NCBI GenBank assembly: GCA_964585485.1
Contig: CAZPDS010000002.1
Coordinates: 1 to 64,000 of the forward strand
DNA from: CALGYY01 sp964585485
Lineage (GTDB): Bacteria; Bacteroidota; Bacteroidia; Bacteroidales; CAIWKO01
Reading direction: 5' to 3'
Length of the DNA: 64,000 nucleotides
Made by a program: the position numbers and the translations under genes. The notes below the pieces were generated by a model. The model searched no databases, had not been told where the DNA came from, and saw only the letters and a program-made list of their open reading frames with translations. Below are positions 1 to 7,575 of this stretch, in pieces (the first letter of the stretch is position 1; each line of letters starts with the position of its first letter).

Positions 1-122
1 CGCTTGCCTCTCAGCCTTACATTTATCCCGGCTCCGGGAGTGTATGTAATTATTCTCTGCTTAGCTTTTGTTGAGGCCTTAGTTTTTTTGGCCTTTTTTG
101 TATCCGGGTTATCTTTGCTCAT
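1..122 (-). CDS. N-terminal fragment of an unidentified lysine-rich protein (runs off the window)
   Basis: An ATG on the minus strand at 122 opens a reading frame of 40 codons that is still open at the window edge. The visible peptide starts MSKDNPDTKKAKK, is rich in Lys and Thr over the first 22 residues, and then reads ITYTPGAGINVRLRGK. A TATATTTG -7 box lies at 150-157 on the same strand, with a TTG 22 bases further upstream, which is close to the Bacteroidota promoter layout. I do not recognise the family. The basic start could suit a nucleic-acid-binding protein, but that is a guess. Confidence 0.45.
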   Translation of the reverse strand, partial: MSKDNPDTKKAKKTKASTKAKQRIITYTPGAGINVRLRGK

Positions 123-231
123 TGTGCTATTATCTTTGCCTTTGATTGACAAATATAATTCAAAATTGATAACGGGATACAAATAGGATACAAAAAAAGA
201 TAATGTATTATCCAATGAAAGGAAAATAAAT

Positions 232-352
232 TATCTTTGTTGCCTATAATACAGGCCTTTCAATTATCTGTTAGTTGCCAATATTATCATTAATAGTACC
301 CGCTCCGGGTACAGATAACAAGCTAAAAGCCGCAATTTATGCGGCTTTTTTT
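232..352 (+). ncRNA. Candidate small structured RNA with -7 box and terminator
   Basis: A TATCTTTG -7 box at 232-239 is followed about 85 bases later by a strong intrinsic terminator at 325-352, with no reading frame between them. The putative transcript (about 246-352) can fold: TTATCTGT at 264-271 pairs with ACAGATAA at 311-318, and ACCCG at 298-302 pairs with CGGGT at 306-310. No good -33 element was seen. It could instead be the 3' end of a transcript from elsewhere, or unused intergenic DNA. It does not carry the GGAA apical loop of SRP RNA. Confidence 0.35.
325..352 (+). terminator. Intrinsic terminator
   Basis: A nine-base perfect stem, AAAAGCCGC and GCGGCTTTT, encloses a seven-base loop and runs into seven T. 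It ends whatever is transcribed from the 232-239 box. Confidence 0.8.
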
Positions 353-375
353 ATGTCCGCTCCACGTGCATTCCC

Positions 376-383
376 TATCTTTG
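376..383 (+). promoter_or_regulatory. Bacteroidota -7 box abutting the lipoprotein start
   Basis: TATCTTTG fits the TAnnTTTG consensus and ends only four bases before the ATG at 388. Transcription would start at or next to the start codon, so the mRNA would be leaderless or nearly so. Confidence 0.5.
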
Positions 384-387
384 TTGC

Positions 388-1110
388 ATGAACCCTGGGC
401 GTTTTTTCCGGATTGGGTTGTGGTGCGCAGTGCTGGCCCTGTTGGCCACTTCCTGCGCGCAACGACATTTTCTGCGTCATTACGATGCGGTTCGAATGCA
501 ATCGGACCCATTGATTCTGGAAGCCTTCGGCGATACAGTCCCATTTACCCTCTGTGTCCATCTTCCGGCCGCCTTGCTCCAAAACGGGATCCGCCTGCGT
601 CTGGAGCCATACTTAATCAAAGACAGCCTGATATCGCCCGCCGTGCTCTATAGTTCTGTCGAAAAAAATGCGATCGTTCTTTCGGGCCGTCGTACCAAAC
701 AAGCATGTTTCCGTGGCTACTTCATGAACTTCCCGGCCTTGCAGGATGCGCATTTCATCATCCGCTGGTCGGCCGGGCATCACGAAAAATCCGTAAAGCT
801 CAGCGAACGCTTGATTGGTTACGGTATATCCCAGGTACGCACGTACAGCCGGGGTATGCTGGCGCTACCCGAGCGGTTCAGCCCCGACTCCTGTCGAAGC
901 GCTCTCCTGGCGCGCCCGTCGCAAACGGCCGCTTCGTACTACCTGCTGGCCGTTATGAGTGCACGGCTATACGACGCACAGGGGGTGGAAGATTATCTGT
1001 TAACCGGAATTTCCATCGACACCTCCTTGTATCAAAGGGCCTGCGGCGACGTAGAATTTATTGCTTTCCGCAAATTATCCTGGTTTCCGAAGGACACGCT
1101 CAGGCGGTGA
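388..1110 (+). CDS. Short lipoprotein related to the TPR/OmpA-like lipoprotein at 4491-6233
   Basis: This 240-residue protein has a signal peptide ending in a lipobox (LLATSC, Cys23), so it should be a membrane-anchored lipoprotein. Residues about 40-110 (PLILEAFGDTVPFTL onward) resemble the N-terminal domain of the 580-residue lipoprotein at 4491, where the matching stretch begins PEVLETHGGKIAVTV. Its C-terminal 50 residues (YYLLAVMSARL, then SLYQRACGDVEFIAF) match that protein's last 50 (YYLLAVAGARQ, then SLRNQAKEDREFLKY). The OmpA-like and TPR middle is absent. It therefore looks like a condensed paralog. Function is unknown. It converges on mutS, whose stop is 7 bases away. Confidence 0.8.
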   Translation: MNPGRFFRIGLWCAVLALLATSCAQRHFLRHYDAVRMQSDPLILEAFGDTVPFTLCVHLPAALLQNGIRLRLEPYLIKDSLISPAVLYSSVEKNAIVLSGRRTKQACFRGYFMNFPALQDAHFIIRWSAGHHEKSVKLSERLIGYGISQVRTYSRGMLALPERFSPDSCRSALLARPSQTAASYYLLAVMSARLYDAQGVEDYLLTGISIDTSLYQRACGDVEFIAFRKLSWFPKDTLRR

Positions 1111-1117
1111 AATGGCG

Positions 1118-3739
1118 TTACGACTTCCCCACCATTTTTTTAATCTCGTTGAGTTTCATCAGGGCCTCCACCGGGGTAAGGGTGTTGATGTCGGTGTTAA
1201 TGATCTCATCACGGATTTGCTCCAAAAGGGGATCATTCAGTTGTATGAAGCTAAGCTGAAAAGGATCGGCTGAGGTTTTCTCCGGTTGTATTTTCGGTTG
1301 CAGCACATCGCCGCCGTGGGTCTGCTCCAGGTGGATCAGGATCTGTTGTGCGCGTTCGATGACGCTGTGGGGCATTCCGGCCATGCGGGCAACGTGAATA
1401 CCGAAAGAATGCTCAGTGCCGCCGGGCACCATTTTACGAAGGAACAACACCTTATTGCCCAATTCTTTCACCGAGATGTGAAAATTGCGGATACGCGGGT
1501 GTGTCGCGGTCATCTCATTAAGCTCGTGATAATGGGTGGCAAACAGCACCTTGGGATGAAACAGCGGATGATTGTGCAGGAACTCCGCGATGGCCCAGGC
1601 AATGCTGATGCCATCGTAGGTGCTGGTACCGCGGCCGATTTCGTCGAGCAAAATGAGGGAGCGGTCGCTGATGTTGTTCAGGATGCTGGCCGTTTCATTC
1701 ATCTCCACCATAAAGGTAGATTCGCCGGAGCTGATGTTGTCGGAGGCCCCTACGCGGGTAAATATTTTATCCGTAATGCCCAGCCGCGCTTTGGTGGCCG
1801 GGACGAAGCAACCGGTTTGGGCCATCAGGACAATCAGCGCGGTTTGCCGAAGCAAGGCTGATTTTCCGGCCATATTGGGGCCGGTCAGGATAATGATCTG
1901 CTGCTTGTGGTTGTCGATCAGGACATCATTGGCTACATATTTTTCGCCGGGCGGAAGGGCGGTTTCTATGACGGGGTGCCGGCCTTCGGTAATTTCGAGG
2001 GCCAGGCCCTCGTTCATTTCCGGGCGCGCATAGTTATTCTCCCTGGAAACAAAGGCAAACGAAAGCAGGCAATCGATGCGGGCCACCATGGTGGCGTTAA
2101 GCTGAATAGGCTGAATATATTCCGCTACAGCCAGGACCAGTTCATTAAACAAGCGGGTTTCCAGTACGCTGATTTTCTCCTCGGCACCCAGAATTTTCTG
2201 TTCATACTCCTTGAGTTCTTCCGTGATATAGCGTTCGCAGTTCACCAGGGTTTGCTTACGATGCCAGGTGTCCGGAACCTTATCCTTATGCGTATTGGTA
2301 ACCTCCAGGTAGTAACCAAATACGTTGTTGTAGGCTATTTTAAGTGAAGGGATGCCAGTGGCTTCGCTCTCGCGCTGCTGAATACTCACCAGGTAATCCT
2401 TGCCCGAAAAGGCCAGTTTTCGCAACTCATCCAGCTCTTCCGACACGCCTTCGGCGATGACGCCTCCTTTGCTGAGCAAGGCGGGCGGATCAGGATGGAT
2501 CTGTGCCGCGATGCGATCACGGATGCCAGCGCAGGGGTTCAGTTGCTCCCCAATGGTTAGCAAAGCGGATACACCGGAGGACGCACATAGATCCCTGAGT
2601 GGGTCAATAGCGTCGAGGGCGCGATGCAGCTGTAAGAGTTCACGGGGTGCGATACGGGCCACAGCCACTTTGGATATCAGGCGTTCCATATCACCGATGC
2701 TCTTGATACGCTTACGAAACTCCGTGGCCGCCTCTTCGTTTTTCATTAGGTACTCCACAACGCCCAGGCGTTCTTCTATCAACTGCTTATCGCGCAAGGG
2801 CATCAGTACCCATCGCTTCAGCAAACGGGCCCCCATGGGCGACAAGGTATGGTCGAGAATGTCGATGAGGGTTTTCCCGTTTTCGTAAGGCGTATGAATA
2901 AGCTCCAGGTTGCGCACGCTAAAGCGATCCAACCAAACGTAGCGGTCCTCCTCAATGCGACTGATTTTACTAATGTGGGCCGTTCGGTCATGTTGGGTTT
3001 CGGCAAGATAATGCAGGGCTGCTCCCGCGGCGATAATGCCGTTTTCTTCATCCTCCACGCCAAAACCCTTCAGTGAGGTTGTGCCAAAATGACGAAGCAG
3101 CAAGTCATAGCTAAAATCGCGGGTAAACACCCAATCCTCAAACGTGTTGATATAATATTTGTCGCCAAAAAGATCCTGGAACTGGCGTTGTTTATTCTTT
3201 TGGAGAATGATTTCGCTGGGATGAAAACTTTGCAGGAGGTTGTCGATGTAATCCTGACTCCCCTGCGCTGCTAAAAATTCCCCGGTGGAAACATCCAGGA
3301 AGGCGATGCCGGTTGATTTGGGCATCAGGTGAATGGCGGCCAGGAAATTATTCTCGCGGTGATCCAGTACTTTGTCGTTGTAGCTAACGCCGGGAGTTAC
3401 CAGCTCGGTGATACCGCGTTTGACAATTTTTTTAGTGAGTTTTGGATCCTCCAGTTGATCACAAATAGCAACGCGCTGTCCGGCTTTAACGAGTTTCGGT
3501 AAATAGGTATCCAATGCATGATGCGGAAATCCGGCCAGTTCCACGAAGGAGGCGGCTCCGTTAGCTCGCCGTGTAAGCACGATGCCCAAAATTCCACTGG
3601 CTTTTACAGCATCTTCGCCAAAGGTTTCATAAAAATCGCCTACGCGAAACAGCAGCAGCGCATCCGGATACTGCGCTTTGATCGCGTTGTACTGCTTCAT
3701 AAGCGGGGTTTCGACGATCTCCTTTTTCTCTTTGGCCAT
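1118..3739 (-). CDS. mutS: DNA mismatch repair protein MutS
   Basis: This is full-length MutS (873 residues from the chosen start), the mismatch-recognition ATPase. The mismatch-reading motif GDFYETFG places Phe36 and Glu38 at the same positions as in the E. coli protein when translation starts at MAKEKK. An upstream in-frame ATG at 3760 is rejected because a -7 box (TACTTTTG on the minus strand, 3758-3765) overlaps it. The C-terminal ATPase has Walker A GPNMAGKSA, Walker B LILLDEIGRGTS and the helix-turn-helix end. It is divergent from the SpoU methylase gene, with back-to-back promoters in the 75-base gap. Confidence 0.97.
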   Translation of the reverse strand: MAKEKKEIVETPLMKQYNAIKAQYPDALLLFRVGDFYETFGEDAVKASGILGIVLTRRANGAASFVELAGFPHHALDTYLPKLVKAGQRVAICDQLEDPKLTKKIVKRGITELVTPGVSYNDKVLDHRENNFLAAIHLMPKSTGIAFLDVSTGEFLAAQGSQDYIDNLLQSFHPSEIILQKNKQRQFQDLFGDKYYINTFEDWVFTRDFSYDLLLRHFGTTSLKGFGVEDEENGIIAAGAALHYLAETQHDRTAHISKISRIEEDRYVWLDRFSVRNLELIHTPYENGKTLIDILDHTLSPMGARLLKRWVLMPLRDKQLIEERLGVVEYLMKNEEAATEFRKRIKSIGDMERLISKVAVARIAPRELLQLHRALDAIDPLRDLCASSGVSALLTIGEQLNPCAGIRDRIAAQIHPDPPALLSKGGVIAEGVSEELDELRKLAFSGKDYLVSIQQRESEATGIPSLKIAYNNVFGYYLEVTNTHKDKVPDTWHRKQTLVNCERYITEELKEYEQKILGAEEKISVLETRLFNELVLAVAEYIQPIQLNATMVARIDCLLSFAFVSRENNYARPEMNEGLALEITEGRHPVIETALPPGEKYVANDVLIDNHKQQIIILTGPNMAGKSALLRQTALIVLMAQTGCFVPATKARLGITDKIFTRVGASDNISSGESTFMVEMNETASILNNISDRSLILLDEIGRGTSTYDGISIAWAIAEFLHNHPLFHPKVLFATHYHELNEMTATHPRIRNFHISVKELGNKVLFLRKMVPGGTEHSFGIHVARMAGMPHSVIERAQQILIHLEQTHGGDVLQPKIQPEKTSADPFQLSFIQLNDPLLEQIRDEIINTDINTLTPVEALMKLNEIKKMVGKS

Positions 3740-3757
3740 GATTTTTCCGATAGGTAA

Positions 3758-3765
3758 CAAAAGTA
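3758..3765 (-). promoter_or_regulatory. -7 box of mutS
   Basis: On the minus strand this reads TACTTTTG, a TAnnTTTG match 18 bases upstream of the chosen mutS ATG. It decides the start codon, because the longer frame would begin inside the promoter. Confidence 0.5.
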
Positions 3766-3771
3766 CGAATT

Positions 3772-3803
3772 TTGATCCGGATGGCTGATAATTGGTAATT
3801 TTG
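3772..3803 (+). promoter_or_regulatory. Promoter of the SpoU methylase gene
   Basis: TTG at 3772-3774, a 21-base spacer, and TAATTTTG at 3796-3803 match the Bacteroidota housekeeping promoter. The ATG follows 11 bases later. Confidence 0.6.
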
Positions 3804-3814
3804 CCTTCAAAAAA

Positions 3815-4369
3815 ATGCTACGCAAGCGAAGTAACGAAGAATTGGGGCGTTTAGACGCCGGACAGTTTAAGTCCGCCGAAAAGTATCCGTTGGTGTTGGT
3901 GCTCGACAACATCCGGAGTATGAACAACATAGGTTCGATGTTTCGGACAGCGGATGCATTTCGCATTGAGGAAATGTTGCTTTGTGGACTTACGGCCTGT
4001 CCGCCCCACCGGGAGATTCAGCGAACGGCACTTGATGCGACAGAATCGGTAAGTTGGACATATTATTCGCATACCACAGATGCACTTGCTTACCTTAAGA
4101 AAAAGGGGTATCGCATTTATGCCGTTGAGCAGGCTGAAGGATCAGTCCCGCTGAATGCCTTTCAGCCAGCCCCTGATGAGAAAATCGCCCTGATCATGGG
4201 AAATGAGATCAACGGGGTGGATGATGCCTTAATGGATCAGGTGGATGGATGCCTGGAAATCCCCCAATTCGGCACCAAACATTCCTTCAACGTGGCGGTA
4301 AGCGCGGGAATCGTACTTTGGGATCTATTCACGAAAGGCCAGGCTTTTGGCATCAAACAAGGAGCCTGA
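3815..4369 (+). CDS. SpoU/TrmH-family RNA 2'-O-methyltransferase
   Basis: This 184-residue SPOUT-fold methyltransferase should use S-adenosylmethionine to methylate a ribose 2'-hydroxyl in tRNA or rRNA. The three SpoU motifs are present in order: NIRSMNNIGSMFRTADAF near residue 32, IALIMGNEINGV near 127, and CLEIPQFGTKHSFNVAVSA near 148. It lacks the N-terminal substrate-binding extension of the larger RlmB type, so it is closer to the short TrmH/TrmL-like group. The exact target base cannot be told from sequence. It is transcribed alone from a promoter divergent to mutS. Confidence 0.9.
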   Translation: MLRKRSNEELGRLDAGQFKSAEKYPLVLVLDNIRSMNNIGSMFRTADAFRIEEMLLCGLTACPPHREIQRTALDATESVSWTYYSHTTDALAYLKKKGYRIYAVEQAEGSVPLNAFQPAPDEKIALIMGNEINGVDDALMDQVDGCLEIPQFGTKHSFNVAVSAGIVLWDLFTKGQAFGIKQGA

Positions 4370-4435
4370 GCCGCATCAATACAAATGTTTTGCTATAATT
4401 TTCTTCAATTTTTCGGCAGTTGTTGGATCTTTTTA

Positions 4436-4443
4436 TATATTTG
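4436..4443 (+). promoter_or_regulatory. -7 box of the TPR/OmpA-like lipoprotein gene
   Basis: TATATTTG matches TAnnTTTG and lies about 47 bases before the ATG at 4491. No TTG occurs at the usual 19-21 base spacing. Confidence 0.45.
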
Positions 4444-4490
4444 TGCGTTCAAAATAGCGCACACGAATTACTAACTTTAAAAATAAGATT

Positions 4491-6233
4491 ATGAGAAACG
4501 CTAACCTTAAAGTTTTAGCTGCCTTAGTTTTAGCAGTCTTCCTTGTTTCAGGTTGCGGTTTGAGCAAGATGGTGAAAAAATACAATACCGTCAAGTTCAA
4601 AGCCACACCCGAGGTGCTCGAAACGCACGGCGGTAAAATTGCAGTCACTGTGGACGGCACCATCCCTGCCAAGTATTTCCACAAAAAGGCTACAGTTGAA
4701 TTTACTCCGGTACTGAAATACGGTACGGGCGAAACCAAACTGAAAACGATCACCCTGCAAGGTGAAAAAGCCATTGGTGACGGCCAAAAGGTAGGATACA
4801 AGTCGGGCACTTCTTTCAATTATACGGATGTTATCGATTACAATCCGGCGATGAATGCTTCGGAACTTAACGTGAATCCCAAGGCTTCCCTGAAGAAAAA
4901 ATCAGTGAACCTGGGCGAAGTTAAGCTGGCGGATGGTGTTATTTACACCTCTGAGCGCGTTGGCCGCGATTTCGACGATCTACAGGTAGCCGAGCACGGT
5001 TATGAACTTGAAACCATTATTGGCGAAGCTGCTAACCTGTATTTCGAATACAATAAATCGAACCTGAACCAGAACATGAGCCTGAATAAAGATCAGGTTG
5101 CCAAAGACAAACTGGCCGCCCTGGATACCTTCCTCATGAAAAACTGGAAAATTAAAGCCTTCGAAGTTCTGGCATGGGCTTCTCCCGAAGGCGAACTTTC
5201 CCTCAACCAGAAACTTGCCGACGAACGTGGAAAAACCGGACAGAAATTCCTGATCGAGCGCCTGAAGAAACTTATCAAGGCCAAAGCCATCAATTTTGCC
5301 AAGGTGGAAGAAGTTCCGGTAACAGTAGTGAGTAAGGGTGAAGATTACGACGGTTTCATGAAAGCGCTGAACGCCTCGAATGTTCCGCAGAAACAAACCA
5401 TCGCCAATGTCATCAACAGTCAGGATAACAAGACTGATCGTGAAAAAGCCATCAAAGACATGACCGTTATTTATGGTGAAATCGAACAGATGCTTTCCGT
5501 TCTCAGAAGGGATGAATTTAAACTGGATTGCTACGAACCTAAGAAATCCAAAGAAGAGATCATGATGCTCTCCACCACCGATCCTTCCAAACTGGATCAG
5601 AAAGAAATTCTGTACTCCGCAACCCTTACCGAAGATTGGGCTACCAAATTCAAAATTTACAAATCGGCTACCGAACAGTATCCTCAGGATTGGAGAAATT
5701 TCAACAATGCCGGTGTAGCTGCTATGGCTTGCGGGAAACTGGAAGATGCGGATACCTATCTGAATAAAGCCAACACGCTGAAGACCGGTGACGCCCAGGT
5801 AAATTACAACCTTGGTATGCTGGCTCTCTGGAACAAAAATTACGACAAGGCCATCACCCATTTTGATTTTGCTAAAAAAGGTGGTGTAAGCACAAGTTAT
5901 GCTGAAGGCGTTCTCAAAATTCGCAAGGGCGATTACAACGGCGCGCTGGCTTCGTTTGGCAGCCTGAAATGCAAATACAACGTAGCCCTGGCGCAGATCC
6001 TCAACGCCAATGCTGCTGAAGGTCAGAAAACCCTGGAGTGCACCAAACCTCAGACGGCTGAAGTTTATTACCTCTTAGCTGTTGCCGGTGCCCGTCAGAA
6101 CAACACCTCGGTAATGTATGAAAACCTCCGCAAAGCAATCCAGGCTGATTCGTCACTCCGAAATCAGGCTAAAGAAGATCGCGAATTCCTGAAATATTTC
6201 AAAGAATCCGCTTTCCAGGATGCTATTAAATAA
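4491..6233 (+). CDS. Lipoprotein with OmpA-like and tetratricopeptide repeat regions
   Basis: A 580-residue lipoprotein (lipobox LVSGC, Cys22). Residues about 35-150 form an N-terminal beta-rich domain shared with the small lipoprotein at 388. Around residues 225-265, FEVLAWASPEGELSLNQKLADERG-type sequence resembles the core of OmpA-like domains (ASPEG, then a run of N, LA and R). Residues about 395-480 contain TPR-like helices (WRNFNNAGVAAMACGKLEDA, VNYNLGMLALWNKNYDKAI). It is likely periplasmic and outer-membrane or inner-membrane anchored, perhaps a scaffold. PorE-type T9SS proteins also join OmpA-like and repeat regions, but I cannot assign that role. It ends at a strong terminator. Confidence 0.8.
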   Translation: MRNANLKVLAALVLAVFLVSGCGLSKMVKKYNTVKFKATPEVLETHGGKIAVTVDGTIPAKYFHKKATVEFTPVLKYGTGETKLKTITLQGEKAIGDGQKVGYKSGTSFNYTDVIDYNPAMNASELNVNPKASLKKKSVNLGEVKLADGVIYTSERVGRDFDDLQVAEHGYELETIIGEAANLYFEYNKSNLNQNMSLNKDQVAKDKLAALDTFLMKNWKIKAFEVLAWASPEGELSLNQKLADERGKTGQKFLIERLKKLIKAKAINFAKVEEVPVTVVSKGEDYDGFMKALNASNVPQKQTIANVINSQDNKTDREKAIKDMTVIYGEIEQMLSVLRRDEFKLDCYEPKKSKEEIMMLSTTDPSKLDQKEILYSATLTEDWATKFKIYKSATEQYPQDWRNFNNAGVAAMACGKLEDADTYLNKANTLKTGDAQVNYNLGMLALWNKNYDKAITHFDFAKKGGVSTSYAEGVLKIRKGDYNGALASFGSLKCKYNVALAQILNANAAEGQKTLECTKPQTAEVYYLLAVAGARQNNTSVMYENLRKAIQADSSLRNQAKEDREFLKYFKESAFQDAIK

Positions 6234-6251
6234 GGAAACGTTTCTCAAAAA

Positions 6252-6285
6252 AAAGAGGCCCTCTTACGATGGCCTCTTTTTTTTT
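6252..6285. terminator. Bidirectional intrinsic terminator
   Basis: AAAGAGGCC and GGCCTCTTT form a perfect stem around a 10-base loop, with A and T runs on the outer sides. It serves the lipoprotein gene on the plus strand and the kinase gene on the minus strand. Confidence 0.85.
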
Positions 6286-6312
6286 ACCGGCCTTCAGGCC
6301 GATGAAAACATT

Positions 6313-6942
6313 TTACAAGGTAATCCGGTGAACCCCTAAGGGATAATCCTGCATGATTACCTCCAGCAGGCGGCGGTAATCTTCATCCCGGTTAACGAAA
6401 TCAATCTCGTTATTATCAATCACCAGCACCCGCATATCCTGTTGCTGGCGTATGAAATCGAAATAGCCCTGCTGGATGCGCTCCAGGTACACGTCTTCGA
6501 TCTGCTGTTCATAGCTCCGGCCGCGTTTGCGAATGTTGTTCTGCAGACGGTCCACGTCCACATAAAGATATACCAGCAGATCGGGTTTAGGCAGCGATGC
6601 ATTGATAATCGAAAAAAGCCGCTGATATAAATTCAGTTCGTCGGCCTCCAAGGTCTTTTGGGCAAAAATGAGTGACTTAATAATATAGTAATCCGATACC
6701 GTGAAGCTGGAGAATAGTTCGCGGGCCAACAACTGGTTTTTAAGTTGTGAAAAACGGTCTGCCAGGAAGGATAATTCCAGTGGAAAGGCGTATTTCTGAG
6801 GCTCACTGTAAAATTTGGGCAGAAAGGGGTTTTCCTCAAAACCCTCCAGGATAAGCTTAGCGTTAAACTGCTCTGCGATCATGCTGGCCAGGGATGTTTT
6901 CCCGGCACCTATGCATCCTTCAATGGCGATAAATTCATACAT
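6313..6942 (-). CDS. Deoxynucleoside kinase
   Basis: A P-loop kinase of about 209 residues that phosphorylates deoxynucleosides for dNTP salvage. The Walker A motif (GCIGAGKTSL) begins about 9 residues from the chosen ATG at 6942, as is usual in the family. An alternative ATG three codons upstream (6951) is possible. The family's DRF motif (LADRFSQLKN) and the acidic YLYVDVDRLQNNIRKRGR lid region are present. The start lies 12 bases after the folK stop on the same strand, so the two are probably co-transcribed. Whether it prefers deoxyadenosine, deoxyguanosine or deoxycytidine cannot be read from sequence. Confidence 0.9.
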   Translation of the reverse strand: MYEFIAIEGCIGAGKTSLASMIAEQFNAKLILEGFEENPFLPKFYSEPQKYAFPLELSFLADRFSQLKNQLLARELFSSFTVSDYYIIKSLIFAQKTLEADELNLYQRLFSIINASLPKPDLLVYLYVDVDRLQNNIRKRGRSYEQQIEDVYLERIQQGYFDFIRQQQDMRVLVIDNNEIDFVNRDEDYRRLLEVIMQDYPLGVHRITL

Positions 6943-6954
6943 TCCAAACACATC

Positions 6955-7446
6955 TTAAGATTCCTGAACTTCCTGAACCCAGCAAATGTCAGCACATTCG
7001 GTAAGTAAAGCCAGCATGCTCTTCCCCAACAGTGGATGCGTGAGGTCGGGGGCAATCTCCGCCAAGGGGGCAAGTACAAATCTACGTTCATGCAAACGAG
7101 GGTGCGGAACTGTAAGTGCTTCTCCGTTGAAGATTACGTCGTCAAAAAACAAAATATCGAGATCGATGCTGCGATCTGTGTATCCTTGAACACTCCGATC
7201 CCGCCCCAGACTTTTCTCAATGTCGTGAAGAACGGGTAGAAGGTCGCTCAGTGCCATTTTTGTTTCCACTCTCAGTGCGGCATTCAGAAATATCCGTTCA
7301 CTTTCGAAGCTGCGCGGCTGCGTTTCGAAGGTGTGTGAGCGGATGAGTATCCGGCCGATCCGCTCTTCAATTTGTTGAACCGCCCGGTCCAGGTTCTTCT
7401 CACGGTTACCGAGATTGCTGCCAAGACCCAAATACAAAGTATGCAT
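6955..7446 (-). CDS. folK: 2-amino-4-hydroxy-6-hydroxymethyldihydropteridine pyrophosphokinase
   Basis: FolK transfers pyrophosphate from ATP to the pterin before dihydropteroate synthesis in folate biosynthesis. The 163-residue protein has all family motifs: GLGSNLGNREKNL at the N-terminus, then GRDRSVQGYTDRSIDLDIL with the metal-binding DLD, then PHPRLHERRFVLAPLAEI. An in-frame ATG upstream at 7503 would add 19 residues of poor quality before the conserved start, so MHTLYLGLGSN at 7446 is preferred. It is followed closely by the deoxynucleoside kinase gene. Confidence 0.95.
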   Translation of the reverse strand: MHTLYLGLGSNLGNREKNLDRAVQQIEERIGRILIRSHTFETQPRSFESERIFLNAALRVETKMALSDLLPVLHDIEKSLGRDRSVQGYTDRSIDLDILFFDDVIFNGEALTVPHPRLHERRFVLAPLAEIAPDLTHPLLGKSMLALLTECADICWVQEVQES

Positions 7447-7534
7447 GCCGATTTTTTTTGGTAAAATTAAAAAAATCGTTGACCCTTGTCGTGCATTCAT
7501 CACGATCTTATCAACATTTTGCTAATAAATATCG

Positions 7535-7542
7535 TAATTTTG
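7535..7542 (+). promoter_or_regulatory. -7 box upstream of sppA
   Basis: TAATTTTG matches TAnnTTTG, 33 bases before the sppA ATG. A TTTTG is present but only 13 bases upstream, so the -33 element is unclear. Confidence 0.4.
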
Positions 7543-7575
7543 AAGAAATTTGATCAAATCTAAACACCAAGTCCA

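Noticed and set aside
4..186. Hydrophobic 60-residue plus-strand frame at the window start
   Set aside because: It is antisense to the minus-strand gene start at 122, which has its own promoter-like box, so the frame is probably a shadow.
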